64,000 nucleotides of DNA, from contig LT598468.1 in assembly GCA_900074745.1 (NCBI GenBank), forward strand, positions 868,001 through 932,000, given 5' to 3'. The position numbers and the translations under genes were made by a program. Within the stretch, counting starts at the first letter, position 1. Each line of letters starts with the position of its first letter. Below the pieces are notes generated by a model. That model did no database searches and had not been told where the DNA came from. It saw nothing but the letters and a program-made list of their open reading frames with translations. Below, in pieces: positions 48,580 through 59,111 of this stretch. Source of the stretch: Lachancea mirantina (lineage: Eukaryota > Ascomycota > Saccharomycetes > Saccharomycetales > Saccharomycetaceae).

Positions 48580-50034
48580 ATGGCAGCGAAAAGTGTGGCT
48601 TTACTGGCTGTAAAAGGCGCGATAAGGGCGATATATAAGGTACGAGGGTTGATGAGGGAAGGGCGTGAGACTGAGATGGGCATCAAGGTTCTCAACTGCA
48701 TGTTTAGAAGGACGATTAAGAGATTTCTCATGACATCAGGAAGCGGGCCCACAATCAAGCCTAACCGGGCTCTTACAGAAAATTTGAGCAAAGATGTGTG
48801 GTCGCTAACGAACGAGGCAGCCGCCACAGCTGCCAACAACTCGAAAAACAAAGGCCGTGAGCTTATTAACTTGGGCCAAGGGTTTTTTTCGTACTCACCT
48901 CCGCATTTCGCCATTTCTGAGGTCCAAAAGGCGTTGGAAGACCCCATGGTTAACCAATATGCGCCTACGAAGGGCAGAGTGTCACTTATTAACTCGTTGA
49001 TCCAGTTATATTCGCCATTTTACAAGACTCAGCTGCAGCCAAACAATGTCCAGGTCACTACTGGCGCAAATGAGGGCATTCTTTCGTGTCTTGTGGGACT
49101 TGTCAACCCTGGAGATGAAGTGATCGTTTTTGAGCCCTTTTTCGATCAATATATTTCTAACATTCGCATTCCCGGAGGAATTGTCAAATACGTGCCGTTG
49201 CATCCTCCGAAAGACCTGGAAAAACGTGTCACTTTTGGCACTGAATGGACAGTCGATTACGATGAACTACGTGCGGCTATTACCCCGAAGACCAAAGCTC
49301 TCATTTTGAATTCGCCTCACAATCCCATCGGTAAAGTCTTCACCAGAAACGAATTGCTCCAGATAGGTCAAATTTGTGTGGAGAACAATGTGTTTATCAT
49401 TTCCGATGAGGTATATGAAAACTTATATTTTACCAACGAGTTTACCAGAGTCGCGACTTTGACGCCAGAAATCGGTCAAATTACACTCACTATCGGGTCT
49501 GCTGGTAAAACTTTTGCTGCTACTGGGTGGAGGATCGGCTGGATCGTCTCTTTGAACCCAGATTTGTTGAAATACGCTTCCATGGCTCACACCAGAATTT
49601 GTTTCTCTTCCCCTTCACCTTTCCAAGAGGCCTGTGCGAACTCACTGATTTTGGCAACCGAAAAGGACTACTTCGAGACCATGAGACAAGAATACATTCG
49701 TAAGTTCGAAATCTTCACAAGCGTATTCGACGAGTTGAGACTCCCATACACTAAGCCGGAGGGCACCTATTTCGTACTGGTGGACTTCTCCAAGGTCAAG
49801 ATCCCAGCCGATTATCCATTCCCTGAAGAACTGAAAGAAAAGGCTAAAGATTTCCGTATATCCTACTGGCTTATCAACGAGCTTGGCGTTGTTGCCATTC
49901 CACCCACCGAGTTTTACATCAAAGAACATGAGAAGGCTGCCGAGAACTTGCTCCGTTTCGCCGTTTGTAAGTCGGATGACTACTTGCAAAAAGCCGTCGA
50001 GCGACTAAGGTTACTCAAGGACCATTTAGACTGA
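48580..50034 (+). CDS. BNA3: Kynurenine aminotransferase Bna3
   Basis: A class-I PLP aminotransferase that converts kynurenine to kynurenic acid, found in cytosol and mitochondria in S. cerevisiae. Landmarks are ELINLGQGFFSYSPP, TTGANEGILSCL, LNSPHNPIGKVF, ISDEVYENLYF and the PLP lysine in GSAGKTFAATGWRIGW. The C-terminus FRISYWLINELGVVAIPPTE is nearly identical to S. cerevisiae. From this ATG the protein has 484 residues. An internal ATG at 48700 (MFRRTIKRFLMTSG) gives exactly 444 residues, the S. cerevisiae length. The extra 40 residues are basic with rare codons and may add mitochondrial targeting or may not be used. The homologous start at 48700 is a strong alternative. Confidence 0.92.
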   Translation: MAAKSVALLAVKGAIRAIYKVRGLMREGRETEMGIKVLNCMFRRTIKRFLMTSGSGPTIKPNRALTENLSKDVWSLTNEAAATAANNSKNKGRELINLGQGFFSYSPPHFAISEVQKALEDPMVNQYAPTKGRVSLINSLIQLYSPFYKTQLQPNNVQVTTGANEGILSCLVGLVNPGDEVIVFEPFFDQYISNIRIPGGIVKYVPLHPPKDLEKRVTFGTEWTVDYDELRAAITPKTKALILNSPHNPIGKVFTRNELLQIGQICVENNVFIISDEVYENLYFTNEFTRVATLTPEIGQITLTIGSAGKTFAATGWRIGWIVSLNPDLLKYASMAHTRICFSSPSPFQEACANSLILATEKDYFETMRQEYIRKFEIFTSVFDELRLPYTKPEGTYFVLVDFSKVKIPADYPFPEELKEKAKDFRISYWLINELGVVAIPPTEFYIKEHEKAAENLLRFAVCKSDDYLQKAVERLRLLKDHLD

Positions 50035-50217
50035 GAGATGCTATATTTGTGTCAAGACAGTTATCGCCCAGAGTCTGACGTCTGCCATTATCAAAGAATG
50101 GTTTTCCTTTAATCAAAGAGCTAGTCTTCACTAGCACTATCATCAGTATAATCATCTTTTATCTACCTCTATTAGAGTATGTACAAGTTGTTGATCAAGT
50201 CACACATCTGCAAGTCA

Positions 50218-52653
50218 TTAGCTGAACCAAAGAACCAATCCTCCGAGTCCCCAATTAATGATCAAGTTCATGAACAGATTCCATGTTACATAGTAACACA
50301 GTTTCGGGCTGAATACACTCCATATGAACAAGTGGTATCGCAGAATGATGCAAGATCCGAGTAGGAAACAGCCAAAAATGCAGTAAACTACAAATTCTGG
50401 AAGTTTAAGCATACTTAAATGCTCCATTTTTGATATGCGCAAAACTCCTAGGCGTTCCGCGGTTGTCAGTTGCCATAAGGACCAGTATATGCTCGGAGCA
50501 AAGTTCGAAATGCACATGAGCATACCCACAACGTAGATATTATAGTTTTCGGAGACACCATTATACGCATTGGCCAAATTTACAGTGGCAATCGAATTTG
50601 TATTCCCCAGTTGGAAGAACGTGAGGTGTTGCAGTATCAAGCTTGTCAATGACAGCGCGAACTCATCAATCGAGCCTAACGCTGTCATGATTTCCAAAAG
50701 ATGAGGCCGCATACCTTCAAAAACGAGAAAAAGCGGGATGTTACCTGGTACTGTTTGGAAAATTAGAAAGGCGGTAATGATTCGGTTTATATCTTGAACT
50801 GACCTCTTGCTCCCAGTAAACATTCTTTGGAAAGTGAAGTGCGCTAATAGCAACAGCATTAAATACTTGTGGAAAAGTCTGGCAAATGGCACGCTTGCCA
50901 GCTTGTTTAAATTGGGAAGGTCGCCAACGAGAAGCAGACAGCTCCGGTGGACAACACTTTGGAGCCAAGCCGGAAGACCTTCGCCACTGACTAGAGTCAG
51001 ATTTGCTTTGCTTGTCAGGCATAGCCCGGCAAGCAGAAACGACGAAGCGAGGGAATAAATGCTCCTGACATTTAAATCAAAGCAGGTGACAAAAATGGTT
51101 ATAGCATTAAGTGACCAAAGTAGCTCGGGACGTGCCGTTAACATCGAAAACATCGTGCGTTCGTACACGTACTTTTGACCGCTGTTGTTCCAACCTCTTA
51201 TGAGTCTCAAGCAAACGCTGACAATAGCAAGGCTTTTCCAGTGATTTTTGGTGCTGAAACCAGAAATAATAACCAGGCCGCAGGCTATCCACCACCAGAA
51301 TTGATGTTCTTCCTCTACAAAGCTGCTGCCAAACGTACTCATGCTCAGTAAGATGCTGACGACCACCACAGCAGCCAAATGCGCAAAGTGCGGCCGTTTT
51401 ACCACGGCAATGCGAAGCGCTACCAATGTCACAATCAGAAGCGTAAGATAACCAATTGCAATCAAAACGTAATTGTAGTTAGTTGCAGATTGAGAGAGTG
51501 AATCTTGCATTTCCTTCATTGAAGCGAAAAGTGTAGCAATGTCATGAGAGGCGGAATCGGGTGTTTTGGAGATATGAAGCAACTGTTGGTAGTTTTCTTG
51601 CACCTTCAGGGAAGCGGCGTCTCGGTTGAACAGCTGCAAAAAATCGTCAATTATAATGCCAATGCTATTTTTGGGGATTGGGAAATTGAATAGCGACGCT
51701 ATAGTCGGTACGAAATCGATTTGATTGACAAGTTTCAGGTATTGGTGATTGTCTTCGTAGTTTCTGTAAGGGACTTTGATGTTTTCTTGTACAGTAGGCT
51801 TCCTGAAGTTTACCAGTTTTTTGGATGCAAACACCAATCCAGCTGAAGTCTCACCTGAAGACGATCCACCGTGATTCCCAAGATCGTTCATTCCGTGATC
51901 GCCCATGATACACACGAGGGTTTTCTCATCTGACGCTTCAAAGACCGTTTTGATTACCTCATCCATTTCTCTATGCTTTGGTGCCATAAATTGAGAGCGC
52001 GAGCCACCTTTGTGACCGATATGATCAAGACCCAGGTAATGTAAAATGAGAGCATCCCAATCAGACTGTGTGTTGAGTTCCTCCGGTAAATGTCGAGTCA
52101 CATTGAAATCGACTTCCTCGAAATCACTGACGAAGAACGAATTGGTGCCATCTCGACGCTGGAAAAACTCCTCGGGGAAAAGTTTGAGCCAAGTGTCGTC
52201 GCCAAAAAAATCAATCCTTTTGTTACGGATATGCAATTGTTTAAGCCAGGAATCTTGATCCTTCAAATTTGACGAAGAATCGTCTTCCGCCACGTTCAAG
52301 ATGGCGTCTAGGAAATTAGGCGTGGTTCCAGTAGTTATACCTTTCAATCGAGGTAACGTCACAGTGGGTGGATTCGAATATGCCGTGTAACCCCATGCGT
52401 AACCTTGGTTGAGTAAACCATGAGTAAAGTTAAAATTACTCATATTCTCCTCAAAAAGAAAGTCCGATCGCAGTGCATCAATCACAATGACCACCAGTTT
52501 CTCGAACTGCGGGTCCATCGCCCGTTGTTCATCGCCATTAATCCAAAATTCCGCGTTACCCTTTAGGACCGCTTTTTGGGGGAAAAAACCCACGGAAAAG
52601 ACCAGAATCGCTACCAATTGAACAATCAGCAGCAGTAAAAGTCGGAAAAACAT
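50218..52653 (-). CDS. LAS21: GPI-anchor ethanolaminephosphate transferase 2, Las21 (Gpi7)
   Basis: An 811-residue ER multi-pass enzyme that adds ethanolamine phosphate to the second mannose of the GPI anchor. A signal-anchor (FFRLLLLLIVQLVAILVFSV) leads to a lumenal alkaline-phosphatase-like domain. Its metal site shows in VIVIDALRSDF (near residue 60), YLGLDHIGHKGG (near 213) and MGDHGMNDLGNHGG (near 248). From residue ~400 on about twelve membrane segments follow. Near S. cerevisiae YJL062W in length (830). Convergent with BNA3. Confidence 0.95.
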   Translation of the reverse strand: MFFRLLLLLIVQLVAILVFSVGFFPQKAVLKGNAEFWINGDEQRAMDPQFEKLVVIVIDALRSDFLFEENMSNFNFTHGLLNQGYAWGYTAYSNPPTVTLPRLKGITTGTTPNFLDAILNVAEDDSSSNLKDQDSWLKQLHIRNKRIDFFGDDTWLKLFPEEFFQRRDGTNSFFVSDFEEVDFNVTRHLPEELNTQSDWDALILHYLGLDHIGHKGGSRSQFMAPKHREMDEVIKTVFEASDEKTLVCIMGDHGMNDLGNHGGSSSGETSAGLVFASKKLVNFRKPTVQENIKVPYRNYEDNHQYLKLVNQIDFVPTIASLFNFPIPKNSIGIIIDDFLQLFNRDAASLKVQENYQQLLHISKTPDSASHDIATLFASMKEMQDSLSQSATNYNYVLIAIGYLTLLIVTLVALRIAVVKRPHFAHLAAVVVVSILLSMSTFGSSFVEEEHQFWWWIACGLVIISGFSTKNHWKSLAIVSVCLRLIRGWNNSGQKYVYERTMFSMLTARPELLWSLNAITIFVTCFDLNVRSIYSLASSFLLAGLCLTSKANLTLVSGEGLPAWLQSVVHRSCLLLVGDLPNLNKLASVPFARLFHKYLMLLLLAHFTFQRMFTGSKRSVQDINRIITAFLIFQTVPGNIPLFLVFEGMRPHLLEIMTALGSIDEFALSLTSLILQHLTFFQLGNTNSIATVNLANAYNGVSENYNIYVVGMLMCISNFAPSIYWSLWQLTTAERLGVLRISKMEHLSMLKLPEFVVYCIFGCFLLGSCIILRYHLFIWSVFSPKLCYYVTWNLFMNLIINWGLGGLVLWFS

Positions 52654-53490
52654 GCCGAAACGTCACAAATGGCGTCAGAATTACATGTATCTTTTAGTTA
52701 AAGAATCGTCAAAATGTTAAAGTTTTGATCACTTTAACAGTCGTCGAACATGATATTCACCGCCTTTAAGCCAACACTCGATATGAAGCACATGACGCAA
52801 GGTCGACGGCAACGAACCCTGCCATTTGAATTGACGACGGTCTACCAGCGGATCAAACTGAATATGCAAAGAACTCAAGCACCTGTCAACCTGGTCAATT
52901 CTAAGTAAAATACGCAAAAATCATAATTCGTACAAAGGGACCTAATTTATAGGATTCGTCCTTACTAGCGCGTAAGTTCAGCGCGCGAACTTTTCTATGC
53001 GGTAAGCAGCTGAAACCCGGGAGGGTCTCAACTCCAATTATATCCCGCCATAAGCTTGGGATAGCAAAGCTAGTGTCACGTGATTTGTCACTTCGAGTTG
53101 TTTCCGGTTTGTTTCTGTTGTGTTTCGCACATCCAGTGTTTCCACAACGCATACAATAACCCAATTCAATTCTTTTCCATTTCCATCGTTGTGTACGTCG
53201 TGTCTTTCTGCACTTTATCACGTCTGTAATGATAAACGACAACCAACTGCCATGAGTCCGATAACCCAATAAGAGATCAGGAACGTATTCAAAGAAGTCA
53301 GTTATTGCTCAACTACACCGAAGTTAAACAGCTGCTCACCGAATAACTCGTGAGCTAATTTGAAGAAATCGCTCCAGGTGACAAAAAGACTGAAATCTCA
53401 GTGGTTCGTGTCAAGTGCTTCTTTGAACCAACGACTATATATGTATACATATGACCCTGTAAACCCCCAGTTGCTGGCTGGTAACTCAAT
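52654..53490. other. Intergenic region between LAS21 and REI1
   Basis: About 840 bp upstream of LAS21 and downstream of REI1. Open frames on both strands (minus 52729-53269, plus 52751-52909) lack either an ATG or recognisable protein features, though the one at 52729-52905 reads smoothly. A CACGTG lies near 53078. It should carry the LAS21 promoter. Confidence 0.45.
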
Positions 53491-54636
53491 TCACTGCAAT
53501 AGTTGATCCCTGTAATGCTTTTGTTGATTGATGAATTTAGCGCCTCGCTTGTCGTGGAGTTTCTTGTTTTTGATTTCTGTTTGCCATACTCTCTTCTGGG
53601 TAGCCACTTCTTTTCTGTCGAATAGCTTAGCAAAATGCCTAGTTTCCGCAGCGATTACAGTGCCTTGACCTTCGGTGAGTACTGTCTCGGGCTTGAGGTT
53701 TTGTCTGTAATATTTCTGTAGCGACCGGTGGCCCACTTTGACGCCGGTGGGTAGGTGGAGTTCGTTACCGTCATTGTATAGGTATTCCTGAGGAGGTGCT
53801 TCGTCGAGGTCGCCGCCTTCTTCATCACTGGCGACATCTTCCCAGTCTTCATCATCCCCGTCGCCTCCCTGAGCCGCGTCAGTCGCGTCGGTGTCAGCGT
53901 AGGAACTAGTAAAGTCATAAAACTCAGAGATCTCCAGCTTTTCGTCTTCGGACTCATACGGTACACGGCAATGATTTTTGGCAAGCATGTGGGCGCGCAC
54001 GGCCTCAAGTGAGCGACCTTGGAAGCTGCACACGAGACAGATGTTACCCAGACCTATCTTTTCAGACAGGTACTTGACGAGCCCCGGCTTGTCTACGAGA
54101 TATTTCTGTTCTGGGATGTAAAACCCATGAGACTTGAACATGTGATCCAAATTGTCCTCAAGGCTTTTGGCGACCCGATTTCTGCAGAATAGACAGGTTT
54201 CTGGAGCAATTTCGACTCTTTGAGCCAGCTTTTGTTCCATCAGTTGTTCCGCAACGTCTTCGCTCGTTTGAGCTGCATCAGCCGCAATTTCGACAGCAGG
54301 GTGACTTACTGGCTCAAACTCTGGCTCAACGACAAGCTCGCTTTTCCCCATATTCTGCAGTATACTCTCCCTTGCAGCTTCTAAAAGTTTCTTCTTCTTT
54401 TCCAAAAGCAGCTCTTTCTCACGTCTGCGGGCCTCTTTCTTAGTCGTTTGCTTGGTTTTCTCCTTCTCTGGTGCCTCTGCCAACACCTTGACCTTCTGAT
54501 TGAATGTCTCCTCGTTGATTGGTGGTAACTGCGCTACCCGTCTTTTCAAATTGTAACGATGCCATTCTGACTTCATATGCAATCTTTGGTCATCAGCAGA
54601 CCCAAACTGGAGCCCACAAGTATTACAAGTATACAT
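53491..54636 (-). CDS. REI1: Cytoplasmic pre-60S maturation factor Rei1
   Basis: A 381-residue C2H2 zinc-finger protein that releases Arx1-Alb1 from late 60S particles and inserts its C-terminus into the exit tunnel. The first finger is MYTCNTCGLQF...H-x5-H, followed by the basic RYNLKRRVAQLPPI. A Lys/Glu-rich coiled coil covers ~55-95. Further fingers are CLFCRNR (near 150) and CLVCSFQG (near 200). Acidic patches precede the conserved PQEYLYNDGNELHLPTG and the tail HYRDQLLQ. The ATG at 54636 is the first in frame. The TSC10-REI1 order fits the YBR265-YBR267 region. Reh1 is the S. cerevisiae paralog; this single gene precedes or equals both. Confidence 0.94.
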   Translation of the reverse strand: MYTCNTCGLQFGSADDQRLHMKSEWHRYNLKRRVAQLPPINEETFNQKVKVLAEAPEKEKTKQTTKKEARRREKELLLEKKKKLLEAARESILQNMGKSELVVEPEFEPVSHPAVEIAADAAQTSEDVAEQLMEQKLAQRVEIAPETCLFCRNRVAKSLEDNLDHMFKSHGFYIPEQKYLVDKPGLVKYLSEKIGLGNICLVCSFQGRSLEAVRAHMLAKNHCRVPYESEDEKLEISEFYDFTSSYADTDATDAAQGGDGDDEDWEDVASDEEGGDLDEAPPQEYLYNDGNELHLPTGVKVGHRSLQKYYRQNLKPETVLTEGQGTVIAAETRHFAKLFDRKEVATQKRVWQTEIKNKKLHDKRGAKFINQQKHYRDQLLQ

Positions 54637-54905
54637 TTCGACTAGGAGGAATTCACTGGAGAGCTCAAACAAAACTAAATGATATTTTTTTGACCAGATT
54701 TGTCCTTACAAATGGTTCGATGAGCTGTCTAAAATTTTCACCAAACACTGCATTACTACGCGATGAGCTTGAAAAAGAAAAAGTTCCATCGCCTTGAAAT
54801 CTCCAGTGGAGAAGGACCAGCTATCAAGAGAAAGGCCAGCTATCTAGTAGATAGACATACTTTCGAACTAATGAGAACCGCGACAGTATGTAGAAATAAG
54901 TCATG

Positions 54906-55838
54906 TCAATTTTTGCTGCGATTTTGGTGCCATTGGCGGATCTGGAACGCACAAATTAGCATATAAATCGGAATGATGACGAGATTGGCCAAAATGCCCA
55001 AAAGCCATTGCGCAAACCAAGCAAAAGAGCGTGTACTTTGCTTGTTGAGTCCCATGTCCGTGCTCATGAGTACCCAACCAATGAAATCGGTGATCACGTC
55101 GTCGTAGCCGGCAGAAAGCGAACGAATGATACGAGTACAGCATTTTTCGCACGAAATTGGATGTGAAGAACCTTCAATGGCTTGCGTGATGGTAGGCTTG
55201 GTTTCGTTTTCAAGTTCATAGCCCTCGCTCTTGAAATTGCCCGGGTATACGCATGAAATTCGCTGGTATTGACATTCCTGACGCAAAATCGCGACGAGCG
55301 ACTTGATACTCTGCTTCAGTGGAGCGTACTGTGTGTACCCGATGAAGGGGAAAAACGCTGTTTCGCTAGAGAAGAAAACGAGATGACAGAGAGGTGACCG
55401 TCTCACTGCAACGTGCGCAAGGTTCAAACACGTGAGATAGTTGACACGAACGCCCAATTCGAGCTGCGCACCAGTCAGATCTTTAAACAAACCCGGGTGC
55501 GATCCACCAGCGCACATAAGTACCTGAGTGGGAACTAGCGTGCCTGCAAGAAGCACGTTGTACAGTTTTTCTACTTCATCGTACACAGACAAATCGCACG
55601 CCATGTACATTATCCTGCTACGCCCATCGTGCGGTTTCGCGTCTGTCGTGAGCTCAACAGTGTTCTCGGTGCCCGTAATATCGCGCACCGCCTGGTGCAA
55701 TTTCTGGCGAGACCTGCTCACCACGATGATGGTCGATTTCTCGGATTCTTTGTAGTATCTGCGTGCAAATTCTTTACCCAAACCTTGGGATCCACCCGCG
55801 ATGAGCACGACCTGGTTTTCGAGGGAGTAACCAGGCAT
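54906..55838 (-). CDS. TSC10: 3-ketosphinganine reductase Tsc10
   Basis: A 310-residue short-chain dehydrogenase of the ER that reduces 3-ketodihydrosphingosine in sphingolipid synthesis. NADPH-binding GGSQGLGKEFA (near residue 14), MCAGGSHPGLF and the catalytic Ser...Tyr-x3-Lys in FFSSETAFFPFIGYTQYAPLKQ are visible (Y-x-P-L-K form). ISCVYPGNFKSEGYE follows. The C-terminal hydrophobic stretch (LLGILANLVIIPIYMLICAF, ~280-300) anchors it in the membrane. The ATG at 55838 is the first in frame (MPGYSLENQVVLI). Confidence 0.94.
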   Translation of the reverse strand: MPGYSLENQVVLIAGGSQGLGKEFARRYYKESEKSTIIVVSRSRQKLHQAVRDITGTENTVELTTDAKPHDGRSRIMYMACDLSVYDEVEKLYNVLLAGTLVPTQVLMCAGGSHPGLFKDLTGAQLELGVRVNYLTCLNLAHVAVRRSPLCHLVFFSSETAFFPFIGYTQYAPLKQSIKSLVAILRQECQYQRISCVYPGNFKSEGYELENETKPTITQAIEGSSHPISCEKCCTRIIRSLSAGYDDVITDFIGWVLMSTDMGLNKQSTRSFAWFAQWLLGILANLVIIPIYMLICAFQIRQWHQNRSKN

Positions 55839-56504
55839 TTTAAACACTATTTCGTCCAAAAAAACCGTGGGCGTGTTGCAATGGCACTGGCCTCGAGTTT
55901 CGGGGTCAAATAGTTTAAATTCGACTCGATTGAATGTCCTTTGGTGGTTTTTTATCGGTCCAAATGGCTAGTATAGAGTTGAAAAATTCGTCATCCCAGG
56001 AGAGTTTCCTCTTAGGATATACAGGACGGCGACAACAGGTAAATTGGAGCCCCAACAGGCAAAGAGCTAATAGATATGAATTAAATATAGTGTCAGGGAA
56101 TGCTATAGATGAAGATGGATGCTACATGGGCCTGAAAAGGGTTTAAATCGGTGGGAAATCTCGAGAAATTAGATATCTCACTGTGTACGGAAAGATTCTC
56201 GGACTTTGGACAGGGCCCATTGAGCCCCAGACCCCAAATTTGCGAGTCTAGCGCGTTGTTCTAAATAGTATAAGCTGCCATCACTGACCCTGGCTTGTTC
56301 TACACTGCTTTCTTGGAGTTTTTACGAGTTTTCGGGCGCGACCTCGCCTAGTTTAAGGCTACCAGTGCAGCATCGCTTTACATCATCTTCACATGCGCGC
56401 CAAAACACAGCTGTACCATTCAACACACAATTTATATATTCTGGGACACCCGCCTTTTCTGTGCCCACTAGCTATCTACACGCAATGCGGTTTGACGATC
56501 AAAT
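55839..56504. other. Intergenic region between TSC10 and COA3
   Basis: About 670 bp upstream of TSC10 and downstream of COA3. Short open frames here have no recognisable features. No RNA gene or clear TATA element was found. Confidence 0.4.
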
Positions 56505-56768
56505 TCATGCCCTCCGCTGTTTTTGTTCCTCGTACTCCCTACGCAGCTGCGCAAGCTCTTTCTCATCAATAGGAGGGATTGGAACGTCGACAAAATCGTT
56601 ATCCTTCTGCAAAAACCGGTACGTGTACGCGTATATGCCGCCGGTCACTCCCAACAACACCAACAGACCTGCCACGTTTTTCTTGAGGAAAGGTCTTCTG
56701 GCCCGCAACATTGCGGGCGTCATTTTCCAGGTACGCCGATCCTGATATGGAGAGGGCTCAAACACCAT
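56505..56768 (-). CDS. COA3: Cytochrome c oxidase assembly factor Coa3
   Basis: An 87-residue inner mitochondrial membrane protein that binds newly made Cox1 and, with Cox14, controls Cox1 translation through Mss51. The start MVFEPSPYQDRRTWKMTPAM and the block NDFVDVPIPPIDEKEL are nearly those of S. cerevisiae (YJL062W-A). One membrane segment spans about residues 32-52 (VAGLLVLLGVTGGIYAYTY). A charged C-terminal helix ends the protein. Divergent from MRPL8, as in the YJL062-YJL063 region. Confidence 0.96.
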   Translation of the reverse strand: MVFEPSPYQDRRTWKMTPAMLRARRPFLKKNVAGLLVLLGVTGGIYAYTYRFLQKDNDFVDVPIPPIDEKELAQLRREYEEQKQRRA

Positions 56769-57127
56769 CTTTATGCCTGTTATTGTGAGGTTTAATATCT
56801 TTTCAATTTGGTCAAAAGTTGGTCAAAGTTAGTCAAAGCCGGTTCAGTTTTGAAGATTAATCAATCATCAACAAGTCATGTGACTTTAACATAAATTGCA
56901 ATATCTCAGCGTTTAGCACAGCTATTCGAACGCTGTAAATTGCCCCGAGAGGTTTAAATAATTTCTTGAGCTTTGAGTGCTTTTCTGTGCTTTTTCACTT
57001 CCTTTTGCTACGTTTTCCCTTCTTTCCCCTTTAAATTGGCCAATTTCACGTTAAAGATCGTGAAAAATTTTCGAACTTGAGCCTGTTAGGCGACATCTTC
57101 AGCTCCTAAAGAACCAACTCAATAGCC
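56769..57127. promoter_or_regulatory. COA3/MRPL8 divergent promoter
   Basis: A 360-bp spacer between the two start codons. It includes the GTCAAAG direct repeats at 56808-56838 close to the COA3 start. Both genes serve mitochondrial gene expression. Confidence 0.55.
56808..56838. repeat. Three GTCAAA direct repeats in the COA3 promoter
   Basis: TTGGTCAAAAG, TTGGTCAAAG and TTAGTCAAAG occur in a row with a 10-11 bp period, one helical turn apart. They lie about 40-70 bp before the COA3 start codon. Confidence 0.75.
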
Positions 57128-57841
57128 ATGACTCAGGGTTTGATGAGACATTTCTCGCGCACCAAAGCGCACCGTGACTTGATGTTGCGGAATATGGTGA
57201 CCCAGCTTTTCCAGCACGGTTCAATCGTGAGTACACATGAGAAATGTAAAGAAGTGAGTCGACTTGCGGATCGAGTCGTTACAATGGCGAAAAAGGCGAA
57301 TCAGGGCCGTCACTATGTCAGCGAATTACAATCGCGGTTGTCGCTTGCCGGAGACACGCGTAAATTACTTAAAACCATATTAGAAGAAGTGGGACCACGT
57401 TACAAGACAAGAAACGGTGGATACACGCGAATTTTGAAACTTGAGCCTCGAGTGGGCGATGCAGCAAGCCAGAGTGTTTTAGAACTCGTCGACATGCCCG
57501 TGTTGGACTCCGCAGGTGAGTTAAAACGCGGGAACATGCGACTATGGCTTGCATGCAAAGCGACAATCGCAGACGAACTTTCGGGTCTAAATTATACACC
57601 TTTGACGTTACAAAACCTGTACAAATTAAGCAAATTCAAAACCAACGTGGCGCAATTCTTCCAGACTGACATACTCGCGATCAGACGGTTTATCAAGGAA
57701 AAAGAGGATCTTGAATGGAACGAAGTTCAAGAGGTAAAACTCGTTAAAGAGCTTCAAAATCGCGTGTTTGCCACTGAAAAACCCGCTAGAAATGTCCAGC
57801 GCGGCTACCAGCTCTTTCCTAATCGTCCGGCACGCACATAG
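57128..57841 (+). CDS. MRPL8: Mitochondrial ribosomal protein bL17m (Mrpl8)
   Basis: A 237-residue mitochondrial L17. The bacterial L17 core is at the N-terminus: [22 protein letters not shown], then the I-x-T-x2-KCKE region and [34 protein letters not shown] follows near residue 100. The C-terminal ~110 residues are the mitochondrial extension. The length equals S. cerevisiae YJL063C (238). Confidence 0.96.
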   Translation: MTQGLMRHFSRTKAHRDLMLRNMVTQLFQHGSIVSTHEKCKEVSRLADRVVTMAKKANQGRHYVSELQSRLSLAGDTRKLLKTILEEVGPRYKTRNGGYTRILKLEPRVGDAASQSVLELVDMPVLDSAGELKRGNMRLWLACKATIADELSGLNYTPLTLQNLYKLSKFKTNVAQFFQTDILAIRRFIKEKEDLEWNEVQEVKLVKELQNRVFATEKPARNVQRGYQLFPNRPART

Positions 57842-57996
57842 CATCAGGAATAGACCGATCTTGGATCACCTGTAACCTGTATATACCAAAACTCATATCA
57901 TGTGACAAGCTCTTGACTATTGAAGGTCTAGCAAGTAAGAGGCTAGGAAAAGTAACACCAGCCTATATACATTCCATAGCACCTGAGTCAAACGAA

Positions 57997-59058
57997 ATGA
58001 GTCAACTCCATCGGTATGCACCCGTGCTGGCTTCCAAAGGCCTTATCGATGCCGTGGGAAATACCCCGTTGATCAGATTAAATCGCATTTCCGAGCGATT
58101 AGGGCGCAACGTTTTTGGTAAATCCGAGTTCCAGAACCCTGGAGGCTCTGTCAAGGACCGAGCAGCTTTGTACCTTATTGAGCAAGCCGAAAAAGAGGGT
58201 TTAATTGATCCTAGTCGTCCCGGAACAATTGTTGAAGGTTCTGCTGGAAACACTGCAATCGGTTTGGCTCATATTGCGCGTTCCAAGGGCTACAATTCGG
58301 TATTTTACATGCCCAACACGCAGTCGCAAGCTAAGATCAATCTTTTGAGATATCTAGGTGCTGAAGTGTATCCAGTGCCCGTTTGTCCCATCACAGATCC
58401 TAAAAATTTCAATAATCAGGCCAGAGACCATGCCAAACGACTAGATAATGCAGTTTGGACGGATCAATTTGATAACGACGCTAACTGGAAAGCACATTAC
58501 GAAACTACTGGCCCTGAAATTCTGTCACAACTCGAATCTGCTGGTTTGAAATGTGACGCTTTTACATGCTCTACTGGTACCGGAGGTACTTTCACCGGAG
58601 TTGCCAAGTATCTCGAAGAACAAACGCAGGGAAATTGTAAATTGGTTGTCTCTGATCCACCAGGATCTTGTATATATTCTTACGTGAAGACTGGCAAGCT
58701 GGATCGTGAGGGTTCCTCGTTCACGGAAGGTATCGGACAAGGCAGAATTACTGGAAATCTCGAGAAATCGGTGAATATTATCGACGACGCAGTTTTCGTT
58801 CCGGATTCAAGTAGTATCGAGATGCTGTTTCAACTTTTGGACGAGGAAGGGCTCTTTTTAGGTGGTACTTCCGCTTTGAACGTTGTCGCTGCTTGCGAGG
58901 TGGCCAAGGTATTACCCGAGGGTAGTAATGTAGTCACCATATTGTGTGACACTGGACACAAGTATGCCGATAGGGTCTTTTCCAAGAAATGGCTTATCGA
59001 AAAGGGTCTTTACGACGCAATTCCATCGTCGCTGAAAAAATACGTAATCCTTGAGTGA
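57997..59058 (+). CDS. MCY1: Cysteine synthase-like PLP enzyme (Mcy1, YGR012W-like)
   Basis: A 353-residue fold-type II PLP enzyme of the O-acetylserine sulfhydrylase family. The PLP lysine is in [16 protein letters not shown] (near residue 50), the substrate loop is [14 protein letters not shown], and the phosphate-binding loop is [13 protein letters not shown]. cerevisiae YGR012W is a mitochondrial member. A frame extends 28 codons upstream without ATG, so a targeting presequence is not obvious. The terminal block [18 protein letters not shown] is typical of this subgroup. Its location inside the YJL/YBR block is not as in S. cerevisiae. Confidence 0.88.
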   Translation: MSQLHRYAPVLASKGLIDAVGNTPLIRLNRISERLGRNVFGKSEFQNPGGSVKDRAALYLIEQAEKEGLIDPSRPGTIVEGSAGNTAIGLAHIARSKGYNSVFYMPNTQSQAKINLLRYLGAEVYPVPVCPITDPKNFNNQARDHAKRLDNAVWTDQFDNDANWKAHYETTGPEILSQLESAGLKCDAFTCSTGTGGTFTGVAKYLEEQTQGNCKLVVSDPPGSCIYSYVKTGKLDREGSSFTEGIGQGRITGNLEKSVNIIDDAVFVPDSSSIEMLFQLLDEEGLFLGGTSALNVVAACEVAKVLPEGSNVVTILCDTGHKYADRVFSKKWLIEKGLYDAIPSSLKKYVILE

Positions 59059-59111
59059 TTTAGGATCAATCATACCATTAGATTTATATTATAAATGTGG
59101 GGTGTCCTTTT

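Noticed and set aside
52751-52909. 52-codon ATG frame on the plus strand
   Set aside because: It is antisense to the equally open minus frame and shows no known family features.
52729-53269. Minus-strand frames between LAS21 and REI1 (122 and 62 codons)
   Set aside because: Both start at TTG. The 62-codon one reads smoothly after a TTACTTAG that could be an acceptor, but no branch site or first exon was found.
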